Part shown: in pieces, positions 1 to 7,753 of the stretch | Layout of the letters: each line of letters opens with the position of its first letter | Position numbering within the stretch: the stretch's first letter is position 1 | Source: Gammaproteobacteria bacterium | GTDB lineage: Bacteria > Pseudomonadota > Gammaproteobacteria > Steroidobacterales > GCA-2729495 | Assembly: GCA_020851975.1 (NCBI GenBank) | Contig: JADZBS010000003.1 | Location: forward strand, 87,940-151,939 | DNA length: 64,000 bases | Direction of reading: 5' to 3' | The notes under the pieces: generated by a model | The model's database searches: none | Told to the model about the DNA's origin: nothing | Seen by the model: only the letters and a program-made list of their open reading frames with translations | Translations under genes and position numbers: made by a program

Positions 1-158
1 GCATGCGCGACACCGCTCCCCGCAGCATTCACGCCCCCCGCTTCCGGCTCGCCGGCCCCGGCGCCCGCCGCGCCTACGCCCGGCGCGTCGCCGGGGCACG
101 CCACACCGTGCGGCGCATCCTGGTGCGTGTCATGCGCACCTCGCTGCCTGCCGGTTGA
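1..158 (+). CDS. 3' end of an unidentified gene, or a 51-residue ORF
   Basis: An open frame enters from the left edge, is read from base 3 and ends in TGA at 156-158. The visible 51 residues are rich in Arg and Ala and match no domain I recognise. An ATG sits at base 3, so a complete tiny protein is possible, but the absence of any visible leader makes the tail of a longer upstream gene more likely. It is convergent with the O-methyltransferase gene whose stop is at 206. Confidence 0.3.
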   Translation, partial: MRDTAPRSIHAPRFRLAGPGARRAYARRVAGARHTVRRILVRVMRTSLPAG

Positions 159-205
159 CCCCGGACCTGTCCGACGACGGATGGGCGCAGCGGACACCCG
201 CCCGG

Positions 206-868
206 TCAGCGCTTGCGCGCGAGCATCAGGCCGTCACCAATCGGCACGAGCACCATGTCGACGCGTGGATCGTGGCGCAGCTTGAGATTCAGCGCGCGGA
301 TGGCGGCGGTGTCGGGATCCTGACGAGCGGTATCGATCACGGCACCGCCCCATAGCGTGTTGTCGATGGCGATGAGCCCTCCCGTGCGCAGCAGTGACAG
401 GGCACGTTCGTAGTAGCCGTCATAGTTGGCCTTGTCGGCATCGATGAAGGCGAAGTCGAAGCGGTGCGCGCCACCCTGGGCCAGCACGGCATCGAGCGTG
501 TCGAGTGCAGGGGCGAGCCGCAGGTCGATGCGCGCAGCAACCCCGGCCTGCTCCCAGTACGGCCGGCCGATGGCTGTCCATTCAGCCGACACATCACAGG
601 CGAGTATCGTGCCGTCGGGGGGCAGTGTCTCGGCCACCACCAGTGCCGAGTAACCGGTGAAGGTGCCGACTTCCAGGGTACGACGGGCGCCGATCAGCCG
701 GACCAGCAGCTGCATGAAGGCGCCCTGCTCGGGCGAGATCTGCATCCGCGCCATCGGCAGCGTGGCGGTCGCCTCGCGCAGGCGGCGCGCCACGTCGGAT
801 TCCCGCACGCCCGTGGCGAGCAGGTAGCGGTAGAGATCGTCCGTCAGGGAGAGGGTACGCGTCGACAC
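206..868 (-). CDS. class I SAM-dependent O-methyltransferase (caffeoyl-CoA OMT-like)
   Basis: Probable cytosolic enzyme that moves a methyl group from S-adenosylmethionine to a hydroxyl of an unknown small molecule. The SAM-binding motif EVGTFTGYSA is at residues 66-75. The metal-binding set of the PF01596 family is visible as Asp143 and Asp145 in FIDADKANY and as Asp169-Asn170 in AIDN. The 220-residue length fits the family. I chose the GTG at 868 because the N-terminus from there looks like the family and because longer versions would run into the upstream gene. It lies 19 bp after the zinc-ribbon gene on the same strand, so the two may be co-transcribed. Substrate unknown. Confidence 0.85.
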   Translation of the reverse strand: MSTRTLSLTDDLYRYLLATGVRESDVARRLREATATLPMARMQISPEQGAFMQLLVRLIGARRTLEVGTFTGYSALVVAETLPPDGTILACDVSAEWTAIGRPYWEQAGVAARIDLRLAPALDTLDAVLAQGGAHRFDFAFIDADKANYDGYYERALSLLRTGGLIAIDNTLWGGAVIDTARQDPDTAAIRALNLKLRHDPRVDMVLVPIGDGLMLARKR

Positions 869-887
869 GCCGGCAACCGGCCCGCGC

Positions 888-1277
888 TCAGGCCTTGCGC
901 GGTGGCGAGTCCGGACAGAACACCTCCACCGCGAGGTTGAAGGTCCGCTGTTCGAGCGGCTGGAGCGCGCCGACACCGACCACCTGCCGGCTGATCTCTT
1001 CGCCCCGCTCGTTGCGTACCGTCAGCACCACCGAGTATTCCCAGGCCCCGCCGCGGTCGGGATGCTGGATGGTGGCCGACACCCGCAGCGGCGAGAGTTC
1101 CGGCACCGGCTGCGGCACCGAGGTCGGGTCGTAGCGCAGGTAGCCCTGGCAGGCGGGACAGATGGCCGCGCTGTCGAGGATGGTGGTCTTGCAGTGCGGG
1201 CACGCGCGGGTCCTGCCGGCCGTGGATTTCACGACCGGCCCCCTGCCGAACAGCGTCGGTCGGGCGCCCTGTGACAT
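888..1277 (-). CDS. zinc-ribbon protein of unknown function
   Basis: A 129-residue protein with a short basic N-terminus, then two CxxC knuckles (Cys26/Cys29 in CPHC and Cys40/Cys43 in CPAC), which should form a small zinc ribbon. It then has a beta-rich C-terminal half (about residues 58-120) that reads like a small Ig-like or transthyretin-type fold: strands alternate around VVLTVRNERGEEI. There is no signal peptide or membrane segment. It sits between bactofilin (upstream, 17 bp away) and the O-methyltransferase, all on the minus strand, so a three-gene unit is likely. I cannot assign a function. Confidence 0.7.
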   Translation of the reverse strand: MSQGARPTLFGRGPVVKSTAGRTRACPHCKTTILDSAAICPACQGYLRYDPTSVPQPVPELSPLRVSATIQHPDRGGAWEYSVVLTVRNERGEEISRQVVGVGALQPLEQRTFNLAVEVFCPDSPPRKA

Positions 1278-1294
1278 CGTGCGATGCGCCGTTC

Positions 1295-1786
1295 TCAGCC
1301 GGCAGCGAGCGACTTGACGTTCTTCTCTTCCCAGCCGAACTCGGCGTGACCGCGCATGCGCGAGCCGGCCGCCACGGTGAGCGTGCCAGCCTTGACGTCG
1401 CCGGCGAGCACACCCGATTCGAGCAGCTCGACGCGGGCGGCGCCGTTGATGTTGCCGTGCAGTTCGCCGGCGATGATCACGGTCTTGGCGTATACCTGCC
1501 CGGTGAGGTGGGCACCATGCTCGACGGTGAGGTTGCCATCGACGTGCACGTCGCCCTTGAAGCGACCGGCGATGCGCACATGGCCCGAGCCCTCGATCTT
1601 GCCCTCGATGGCGAGGTCGGCGGCGATGACCGATTCCTTGGCTGGCGCGCGCTCCACGCGGCGCGCCTCGGCGGCCACGGCGACCGGTGCCGCCCGCTCG
1701 GCCTCGCGCACGGGCGAGGGCGCTGCGGTCGGTGATGCCGGTGATGGCACGGGCGCGGGGGAAGTCTGATCTTTCCAGAGTGCCAT
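1295..1786 (-). CDS. bactofilin (polymer-forming cytoskeletal protein)
   Basis: Bactofilins assemble without nucleotides into filaments that mark sites of envelope growth or appendages. The protein has 163 residues: a Pro/Ala-rich disordered N-terminus (about 1-50), the beta-helical DUF583/bactofilin core (about 52-145) with repeating IEGKIEGSG / VHVDGNLTVEHGAHLTG-type rungs, and a short charged tail. The ribosome site GAGGG lies just upstream of the ATG. A sigma-70-like promoter reading this way is visible at 1824-1853. No peptidase or shape gene is adjacent, so the role is not clear from context. Confidence 0.85.
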   Translation of the reverse strand: MALWKDQTSPAPVPSPASPTAAPSPVREAERAAPVAVAAEARRVERAPAKESVIAADLAIEGKIEGSGHVRIAGRFKGDVHVDGNLTVEHGAHLTGQVYAKTVIIAGELHGNINGAARVELLESGVLAGDVKAGTLTVAAGSRMRGHAEFGWEEKNVKSLAAG

Positions 1787-1823
1787 GACTTGAGCCCTCT
1801 ATCTTCTTGTTGTCCGAAGAGGC

Positions 1824-1853
1824 TGTTTACACTGAAAATACCGCCGCCGTCAA
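1824..1853 (-). promoter_or_regulatory. sigma-70-type promoter for the bactofilin gene
   Basis: On the minus strand TTGACG (1853-1848) and TAAACA (1829-1824) are separated by 18 bp. The predicted start of transcription, near 1817, leaves a leader of about 30 nt that carries the GAGGG ribosome site. It is the best -35/-10 pair in this divergent gap. Confidence 0.4.
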
Positions 1854-1989
1854 ACCCGCCTGCCACCCGGCTGCCGGCAGCGGCGACCGGCCCGCTACAA
1901 TGCCCGCCATCTGCAGGCTGTCGCAGGTCGCGCATGCACCACGCCCGGCTCTGGTTCGTCCGTCTGGTCACGGCCACGGCAGTCAGCCC

Positions 1990-3423
1990 GTGACCGGCGA
2001 CACCGCGCTCGCCGACGCCCCGGTCCTCGCCCGCTCGCTGCATTCCCGGCACGTCACCATGATCGCCATCGGCGGCATCATCGGTGCCGGCCTCTTCGTC
2101 GGCAGCAGCGCGGCGATCGCGGCCGCAGGCCCGGCGATCATCCTCAGCTACCTGGCCGCCGGACTGGTCATCGTGCTGGTGATGCGCATGCTGAGCGAGA
2201 TGGCGATCGCCCACCCGCACATCGGCGCCTTCACCGAGTTCGCCCGTCTCGGACTCGGCCACTGGGCCGGCTTCGTCTGCGGCTGGCTGTACTGGTACTT
2301 CTGGGTGGTGGTGGTGGCGATCGAGGCGATCGCCGGCGCACAACTGCTCGCCCTCTGGCTGCCGCTGCCGGTGTGGCAACTGGTGCTCGGCCTGATGGTG
2401 GCGCTGACCGCCGTGAACCTGCTGTCGACGCGTTCCTACGGCGAGTTCGAGTTCTGGTTCGCATCGATCAAGGTTGCCGCGATCCTGGTCTTCATCGCGG
2501 TGGCCGGCGCCGCAGTGCTCGGCTTCGCACCCGTGGACAGCCCGCGCGGCTTCGGCAACCTGGTGGCGCACGGCGGCTTCGCGCCATTCGGCGCCACGGC
2601 GGTGCTGGCCGGGGTCACCACGGTGATCTTCTCGCTCTGCGGTGCCGAGATCGTCACCATCGCGGCGGCCGAGTCGCGCGAAAGCGCGCGTACCATCTCG
2701 CGGCTCACCCTCGACATCGTGCTGCGCATCCTGCTCTTCTACGTGCTGTCCGTGCTGCTGATCGTCGTCATCGTGCCCTGGCGCGAGATCGAACCCGGGC
2801 TGTCGCCCTTCGCCACGGCGCTCGACCGCATCGGCATCCCCTGGGCCGGCACGCTGATGAACGGTATCGTGCTGACTGCCGTGCTGTCCTGCCTGAATTC
2901 CGGGGTCTACGTCACCTCGCGTGTGCTGTTCACGCTGGCCGCCAACGGCGATGCGCCGCAGGCCCTGGTCGCGCTCGACGCACGGCGGGTGCCCGCGCGC
3001 GCCATCCTCATCGGCAGCTCGTTCGGCTACGCGGCGGTGATCGCCGCCGTCGTATCCCCGTCGGGTGTCTTCGCCTGGCTGGTCAATGCCTCGGGCGCCA
3101 TCATGCTGATGATCTACCTGGTGCTGGCACTCGCCGAGATCCGCGTGCGCCGGCGTCTGGAGCGCGAGGATCCCGGGCGCCTGAAGATCCGCATGTGGCT
3201 GTTCCCGTGGGCGAGCCTCTTCGTGGTGGCTGCGATCCTCGCGGTGCTGGTGGCGATGGCGCTCACCCCGGCGCTGGCGAGCCAGCTGTGGGCAAGCCTC
3301 GCCTGCCTCGCGGTCGTGGTCACGGCGTGGTGGACGATCGGGCGGCGCCGGCATCGAACGACGTCGGCACCGGTTCGAACGCCGCCACCGCCACCGGCCC
3401 GTAGCGCACCGCCGTCACGGTGA
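1990..3423 (+). CDS. APC-family amino acid permease
   Basis: Inner-membrane amino acid transporter of the APC superfamily, 477 residues, with about 12 hydrophobic segments. The family signature in the first membrane helix, MIAIGGIIGAGLFVGS, starts about 23 residues after the chosen GTG. Downstream are the typical polar breaks, e.g. CGAEIVTIAAAESRE (around TM6) and CLNSGVYVTSRVLF (around TM8). GTG at 1990 is preferred because the upstream in-frame extension is non-conserved and overlaps a TACAAT -10 box (1896-1901). The Pro-rich tail (PPPPPARSAPPSR) lies on DNA that also codes the end of greB on the other strand. Substrate unknown. Confidence 0.85.
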   Translation: MTGDTALADAPVLARSLHSRHVTMIAIGGIIGAGLFVGSSAAIAAAGPAIILSYLAAGLVIVLVMRMLSEMAIAHPHIGAFTEFARLGLGHWAGFVCGWLYWYFWVVVVAIEAIAGAQLLALWLPLPVWQLVLGLMVALTAVNLLSTRSYGEFEFWFASIKVAAILVFIAVAGAAVLGFAPVDSPRGFGNLVAHGGFAPFGATAVLAGVTTVIFSLCGAEIVTIAAAESRESARTISRLTLDIVLRILLFYVLSVLLIVVIVPWREIEPGLSPFATALDRIGIPWAGTLMNGIVLTAVLSCLNSGVYVTSRVLFTLAANGDAPQALVALDARRVPARAILIGSSFGYAAVIAAVVSPSGVFAWLVNASGAIMLMIYLVLALAEIRVRRRLEREDPGRLKIRMWLFPWASLFVVAAILAVLVAMALTPALASQLWASLACLAVVVTAWWTIGRRRHRTTSAPVRTPPPPPARSAPPSR

Positions 3424-3955
3424 GTTCGCTCGTCCCGCCTGGCGAGCGCAGCACGACCGCGTCTCCCACACGCGCCTTCATCAAGGCCCGCGCCAGCGGC
3501 GACACCCAGCTCACGTGGCGCCGGTCGAGGTCGATCTCGTCGACACCGACGATGGTGACCGTCGCCTCGCTGCCGGACTCGTCCGCATACGTGACCGTGG
3601 CGCCGAAGAACACCTGCCCGGCCTGCGCCGCGGAACGCGGTGCGGCCGGGTCGACGATTTCGGCGAGATCGAGCCGCCGGGTCAGGAACCGGACGCGCCG
3701 GTCGATCTCGCGCAGCCGCCGCTTGCCGTACTGGTAGTCGGCGTTCTCGCTGCGATCGCCGTTACCGGCCGCCCAGGCGACCACGGCCGTGACGTTCGGC
3801 CGGTGCACGGTCAGCAGGTACTGCAACTCCTCGCGCAGACGCCGGGCACCGCCCGGCGTGATGTAGTTGCGCGCGCCGGCGGGCAGCGCCGCGGCCGGCG
3901 GCAACTCGTCCGCCTCCTCGTCGCCTTCGGACTCACGGGTGAAAGCCTTGCTCAC
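3320..3955 (-). CDS. greB: transcription elongation factor GreB
   Basis: GreB enters the secondary channel of backtracked RNA polymerase and stimulates cleavage of the nascent RNA. The N-terminal coiled-coil begins with RNYITPGGARRLREEL and includes the acidic tip region around GDRSENADYQYGKRRLREID. The C-terminal FKBP-like domain (about 120-190) follows. At 211 residues it is longer than the usual ~160: there is a 28-residue acidic/Ala lead-in and a C-terminal extension of about 20 residues. The extension overlaps the convergent permease gene by 104 bp. The ITP version of the N-terminal motif favours GreB over GreA. Confidence 0.88.
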   Translation of the reverse strand: MSKAFTRESEGDEEADELPPAAALPAGARNYITPGGARRLREELQYLLTVHRPNVTAVVAWAAGNGDRSENADYQYGKRRLREIDRRVRFLTRRLDLAEIVDPAAPRSAAQAGQVFFGATVTYADESGSEATVTIVGVDEIDLDRRHVSWVSPLARALMKARVGDAVVLRSPGGTSELTVTAVRYGPVAVAAFEPVPTSFDAGAARSSTTP

Positions 3956-4035
3956 GGTGTCGCTGCGCGCCTGGAACGATGTCGGCCATAATAGGCGCCC
4001 TTGCCGGCGCCAGCACGCGCCGGGGAGCCCTGCCG

Positions 4036-4467
4036 ATGCACACCCGGATCGCCATCGCCCTGCTCCTCGCCACGAGCGCGCCCGCCGCGCTGGCGGGGGA
4101 TGCCAACCTGCGTGTCGTCGGCACCGGCATCGAGGGCAGTGCCGGCAGCTTCATCGTGCGGGTCTATCAGGATGCCGATGCCTGGCTCGGCGACGGTTGG
4201 CGCACGCAGAAAGTCGTCGCCGTGGCCGGCCATGCGAAAGACGGGACGATCAGCGTCGAACTCACGTTGCCGCCAGGCGAGTACGCGCTCTCGGTATTCC
4301 ACGATGTCGACGACGACGGCAGGCTCGCGCGCAACTTCATCGGCATCCCGAAGGAGCCGGCAGGGCTCTCGAACAACGTGAGGCCGAAGTTCGGCCCGCC
4401 GCGGTTCAAGGATGCGAAGTTCAGCGTCGGCACGACACCGGTCGAACAGCGCATCGCGCTCGACTGA
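4036..4467 (+). CDS. DUF2141 secreted protein
   Basis: A 143-residue exported protein. It has a signal peptide (basic start, hydrophobic core AIALLLATSAPAAL, cut near ALA-GD), then a beta-sandwich DUF2141 domain with the hallmark segments YALSVFHDVDDDGRLARNF and GIPKEPAGLSNN. The acidic DVDDDG loop looks like a calcium-type loop. I chose ATG 4036 because it begins the signal peptide and follows a GGGGAG ribosome site; an ATG at 3979 gives a poor N-terminus. A weak -10-like CATAAT lies at 3988-3993. Function unknown. Confidence 0.8.
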   Translation: MHTRIAIALLLATSAPAALAGDANLRVVGTGIEGSAGSFIVRVYQDADAWLGDGWRTQKVVAVAGHAKDGTISVELTLPPGEYALSVFHDVDDDGRLARNFIGIPKEPAGLSNNVRPKFGPPRFKDAKFSVGTTPVEQRIALD

Positions 4468-4510
4468 TGCCGATGCCGGCCGATTGCCCGCCCCTGCACC
4501 CCGGCACCGG

Positions 4511-4540
4511 TTGAGCCCGCCTCGCGCCCGGCCCTACAAT
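4511..4540 (+). promoter_or_regulatory. promoter giving an apparently leaderless transcript of the FmdB-like gene
   Basis: TTGAGC (4511-4516) and TACAAT (4535-4540) are 18 bp apart. The A of the start codon is at 4547, about 7 nt after the -10 box, so transcription should start at or next to the ATG. No ribosome site is present. Confidence 0.5.
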
Positions 4541-4546
4541 CCCGGC

Positions 4547-4804
4547 ATGCCGACCTACGACTACCTCTGTGAAGCCAACGGCCGCGTGGTCGAAGTCTCG
4601 CACCGCATGAGCGAGAGCCTCGCCACCTGGGGCGAGCTGTGCGCGCTTGCCGGCGTCAACCCGGGCGACACGCCCGCCACCGCGCCCGTGCGGCGCCTCA
4701 TCACCGGCGGTGCGGTGGTGTCGAGCGCCAACCTCGGCAGCACCGAGCGCCCCTGCGACTACGGCTCGCCCTGCGGCAGCTGCGCCTGCGATCCTGGCGG
4801 CTGA
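4547..4804 (+). CDS. FmdB-like zinc-ribbon regulatory protein
   Basis: A small cytosolic protein of 85 residues beginning MPTYDYLCEANGR, the start typical of FmdB/zinc-ribbon proteins, and ending in a Cys-rich tail with five Cys (PCDYGSPCGSCACDP). Only one Cys is present at the N-terminal knuckle, so the metal site must use Cys from the tail or be incomplete. The middle (WGELCALAGVNPGDTPA) resembles a widespread proteobacterial subfamily whose function is not known. ATG 4547 lies right after a TACAAT -10 box. Confidence 0.7.
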   Translation: MPTYDYLCEANGRVVEVSHRMSESLATWGELCALAGVNPGDTPATAPVRRLITGGAVVSSANLGSTERPCDYGSPCGSCACDPGG

Positions 4805-4882
4805 TTCCGGCACGACAGCCCACAGACTGCCGACGGGCGGATCGATAGGTCGTCCGTCAGCGACCAGTCGCCCGGCACGGCA

Positions 4883-6082
4883 TCAGTAGAGCAGCACCTC
4901 GCGACGCGCCTCGCGCCAGGCCGCTTCGTCGCGGGCCGCCAGCGCCTCGAGATCGGCCACGCCGGCCTCGGGGTCGTCGACCCACTCGCGCAACTCGACG
5001 CCACCGTTGATGACATCGATGGCGCGCCGGTCGCGCTCGTATTCGTAGTCGAAGTCACGCCACAGCGGGTAATCCGGCCGCAGCGTGCGCAGCGCCTTGA
5101 AGACGAGCGCCAGCAGCCGCCAGGGGCGGAAGCGGCGGTGGTCGTAGGCCGGGTCGTCGACGTGGACCTGCAGGCCCGCACAGAGCTGGCCGGCGTGCTT
5201 GTGGAAGGTCGGCTCGAACCAGCATGGCCGCAGGCGACAGCCCGCCAGCCATTCCGGTGCCAGCTGGTGCATGCGCGCCAGGAGCGCGCCCGCATCGAGG
5301 TCCGGTGCGCCGCAGAGTTCGAGCGGCCGCGTGGTCCCGCGCCCTTCCGACAGCGTGGTGCCCTCGAGCATGACGGTGCCGGCGTAGCAGCGAGCCATGG
5401 AGAGGTTGGGCGCATTCGGGCTCGGGTTGACCCAGCTGCGCGTACCGGTCGGCCAGCCGAATCCCGGCCCTGCCTCCGGGCGCCAGCCTTCCATCGCCAC
5501 GACGCGATAGTCGAGATCGAGGCCGAGGTGACGCCGGAACCAGTGCCCGAGTTCACCCAGGGTCAGCCCATGGCGCATCGGCAGTGGCCCGGCACCGACG
5601 AAGCTCTCCTGCCCGGCGCGCAACAGCAGCCCTTCCACCGGCCGGCCGACGGGATTCGGCCGGTCGAGCACCCACACGGTCTTGCCTGCGCGAGCCGCGG
5701 CTTCGAGCACGTAGCGCAACGTGGTGATGAAGGTGTAGACGCGGCAGCCGAGGTCCTGCAGGTCGACCAGCAGCACGTCGAAGCTGTCGAGCATCGCCGG
5801 TGGCGGACGGCGCACCTCGCCATAGAGACTGAACACCGGGATGCCGAGGGCCGGATCATGGTAATCCGGCGACTCGATCATGTTGTCCTGCTTGTCGCCG
5901 CGCAGCCCGTGTTGCGGGCCAAAGGCACTGTCGAGGCGGATGCCCGCCGCGGGCAGCGCATCAAGCGCGTGAGTGAGATCGGCCGTGACCGATGCCGGGT
6001 GGGCGAGCAGCGCCACACGCCGTCCGGCGAGGTCGCGCTGCAGGCCATCGTCAGCCAGCAGTCGTTCCAGGCCCGTCTTCAT
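4883..6082 (-). CDS. namZ: exo-beta-N-acetylmuramidase NamZ-like (DUF1343)
   Basis: DUF1343 proteins include NamZ, which removes terminal MurNAc from peptidoglycan fragments during wall recycling. The 399 residues carry the family motifs: LAHPASVTADLTHALD, FGPQHGLRGDKQDNM, VDLQDLGCRVYTFI, VLDRPNPVGRPVEG, the Asn-rich SPNAPNLSMARCYAG and EGTTLSEGRGTTRPLE. I see no signal peptide, so the protein is either cytosolic here or exported by another route; many relatives are secreted. ATG 6082 overlaps the end of the upstream DOMON-like gene by 4 bp (ATGA), indicating translational coupling. Confidence 0.85.
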   Translation of the reverse strand: MKTGLERLLADDGLQRDLAGRRVALLAHPASVTADLTHALDALPAAGIRLDSAFGPQHGLRGDKQDNMIESPDYHDPALGIPVFSLYGEVRRPPPAMLDSFDVLLVDLQDLGCRVYTFITTLRYVLEAAARAGKTVWVLDRPNPVGRPVEGLLLRAGQESFVGAGPLPMRHGLTLGELGHWFRRHLGLDLDYRVVAMEGWRPEAGPGFGWPTGTRSWVNPSPNAPNLSMARCYAGTVMLEGTTLSEGRGTTRPLELCGAPDLDAGALLARMHQLAPEWLAGCRLRPCWFEPTFHKHAGQLCAGLQVHVDDPAYDHRRFRPWRLLALVFKALRTLRPDYPLWRDFDYEYERDRRAIDVINGGVELREWVDDPEAGVADLEALAARDEAAWREARREVLLY

Positions 6083-6624
6083 GGTGACGCTGCGCCTCCG
6101 GCGCGGCCGGGCAGCTTCAGCACGAAGCCCTCCCGGTGATGGAAATCCGCCGCGCCGGCCGGATGGCGCAGCGCCCAATGCGAAACCCTGCCCGAGCTGT
6201 CCTCGACCACGGCGCAGAGCCCGACCTCGACGCGGCCCGCGCCGGGCACGGCCGGCAGCGTGACCTCGAGTGCGATGGATCCTTCGCCCGATATCCAGTG
6301 TGCGCGCGGTGGCACCGGCAACGCCAGGGATGTCATGCCGTCACGATAGCCCGTGAAGGCATATGCCGCCCAGTGTCCGGACGGCGCGAAGTTGAACTCG
6401 AGGTAACCGGCCGCACGAGGCGCAGCGACGAAAGCCTCGAAACAGGTGTGACGCCACAGGCCGTCGCGGCGCTCTGGCACGGTCGCTGCCGGCAGGCGGA
6501 TGGCCCCCGGCGCAGCCTGCAGGCGCCATACCAGGTGGAGCGCGCCATCGGCAGCGCGGGCCGCCTCGGCCATGAAGCGTTGCACGGGCCCGCCCGGCTC
6601 ATCCGGGTGCGGGAACAACTGCAT
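6079..6624 (-). CDS. DOMON-like domain protein
   Basis: A 181-residue beta-rich protein resembling the DOMON-like/carbohydrate-binding family: WRHTCFEAFVAAP, YLEFNFAPSGHWAAYAF and the Phe/Tyr-rich strands are typical. It is co-transcribed with namZ: the stop codon overlaps the namZ start. A sugar- or heme-binding role is conceivable from the fold, but no ligand residues can be named with confidence. No signal peptide is visible. Confidence 0.7.
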   Translation of the reverse strand: MQLFPHPDEPGGPVQRFMAEAARAADGALHLVWRLQAAPGAIRLPAATVPERRDGLWRHTCFEAFVAAPRAAGYLEFNFAPSGHWAAYAFTGYRDGMTSLALPVPPRAHWISGEGSIALEVTLPAVPGAGRVEVGLCAVVEDSSGRVSHWALRHPAGAADFHHREGFVLKLPGRAGGAASP

Positions 6625-6641
6625 GGGTGTGTGCCGATCGC

Positions 6642-7226
6642 TCAGGCGGCGCCCGGCGGGCCCTTCACCTGCGTCGCCACGAAACCCTTCAGCGCGGCCA
6701 TGCGCGCCACCCAGGCCGCGACCCGCGGGCAGGCGGAGTAGTCGAGCTGGCGGCCGAGCTTGGTCATGAGGTACGCGGCGATGGCGAAGTCGGCGACGGT
6801 GAGATCACCGAGCAGGCAGTCACGACCGTCCAGTTGCCGCTCGAGGATCGCGAGCAGCGGCGCCACCGCGGCGAGGTCCTTCTCCTCGGCGGTCTTCAGC
6901 GCGCCCATGGCCGGCGTGAGATGGCAGCTCTGCCAGTGCAGCCAGCGATCCAGATCGGCGCGGCCGCGCGCGTCGGCCGGCACCGAGCGGGTCTCGGGAA
7001 ACTTCGTGCCGAGGTAGGTCAGGATGGCGTTCGACTCCCAGAGCCTGAAATCGCCATCGACGAGCGCAGGCACCTTCCCCATGGGGTTGATCGCGAGATA
7101 CGCCGGCGTCTGCGTTTCCTTGTCCTTGAAACTGACATGGTGAATGTCGACATCGAGGTCGAAATGCCGCACGAAGGCCTCGACCTTGCGGTTGTTCGGC
7201 GTGACGGTGAAGGTGTACAGGCGCAT
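6642..7226 (-). CDS. glutathione S-transferase family protein
   Basis: Soluble GST, 194 residues. The N-terminal thioredoxin-like domain (1-80) has the cis-Pro glutathione-site segment NPMGKVPALVDG and the ESNAIL motif that binds the gamma-glutamyl group. The C-terminal all-helical domain includes LLGDLTVADFAIAAYL with the conserved N-capping Asp. It is slightly shorter than the usual ~200-210. The stop is 17 bp upstream of the DOMON-like start, so it probably leads the GST-DOMON-namZ operon. Substrate unknown. Confidence 0.87.
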   Translation of the reverse strand: MRLYTFTVTPNNRKVEAFVRHFDLDVDIHHVSFKDKETQTPAYLAINPMGKVPALVDGDFRLWESNAILTYLGTKFPETRSVPADARGRADLDRWLHWQSCHLTPAMGALKTAEEKDLAAVAPLLAILERQLDGRDCLLGDLTVADFAIAAYLMTKLGRQLDYSACPRVAAWVARMAALKGFVATQVKGPPGAA

Positions 7227-7329
7227 GGCCCACTCCGTAGTTCCGGGTCGGTCAACGACCCGGAGGATTATTGCGCGCCGCTACCCGGACTGCCATCGTC
7301 ACGGGCGGCGGCGTTCCGCATTCTGCGAC

Positions 7330-7335
7330 TACAAT
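7330..7335 (+). promoter_or_regulatory. -10 box (TACAAT) of the cytochrome c gene
   Basis: CTACAAT ends 7 nt before the ATG at 7343, so the transcript would be leaderless or nearly so. No convincing -35 box is seen. Confidence 0.35.
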
Positions 7336-7342
7336 GCCGCGC

Positions 7343-7747
7343 ATGCGAATTGCGTCCGGCCCTGTCCTGCTCGTCCTGCTCGCGTGCGCCGTTGTGCCCG
7401 CCGGCGCCGACCCGACGACGGCCGCTGGTGCCGAACTCTACCAGCGCTTCTGCGCGAGCTGCCACGGCGCCGAAGGCCACGGCGACGGCCCGGCCGCCAC
7501 AACCCTCGACCCGCCGCCGGCCGACCTCACGACCATCGCCCGCCGCCGTGCCGGCCGCTTCCCGGACGAAGAGATCCACGCCATCGTGGACGGACGTGCC
7601 GTGCTGCCTGCCCATGGCACCCGCGCCATGCCGGTGTGGGGTTATGAACTCGAGGCCCGCGCTCCGCCGCCCGCGCCCGGCCGCGCCAGCGCGCAGGCCA
7701 TGACGCAACGACTGGTGGACTACCTGCGCGGTCTGCAGCGCGAGTGA
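7343..7747 (+). CDS. periplasmic c-type cytochrome
   Basis: A small mono-heme electron carrier, 134 residues. The Sec signal peptide is about residues 1-22 (LLVLLACAVVPAGA). The heme-binding motif CASCH is at Cys37, Cys40 and His41. The probable distal ligand is Met96 in HGTRAMPVWG, which fits class I cytochromes c of the short cbb3/cytochrome-c6-like type. The GHGDGPAAT segment after the heme motif is also typical. The gene stands alone between divergently and convergently oriented neighbours, so its redox partner is not evident. Confidence 0.85.
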   Translation: MRIASGPVLLVLLACAVVPAGADPTTAAGAELYQRFCASCHGAEGHGDGPAATTLDPPPADLTTIARRRAGRFPDEEIHAIVDGRAVLPAHGTRAMPVWGYELEARAPPPAPGRASAQAMTQRLVDYLRGLQRE

Positions 7748-7753
7748 GGGTGA

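Noticed and set aside
1477..3354. 625-codon open frame antisense to the permease
   Set aside because: Composition (Arg, His, Gln, Asp) is that of a shadow frame; no motif and it crosses the start of bactofilin.
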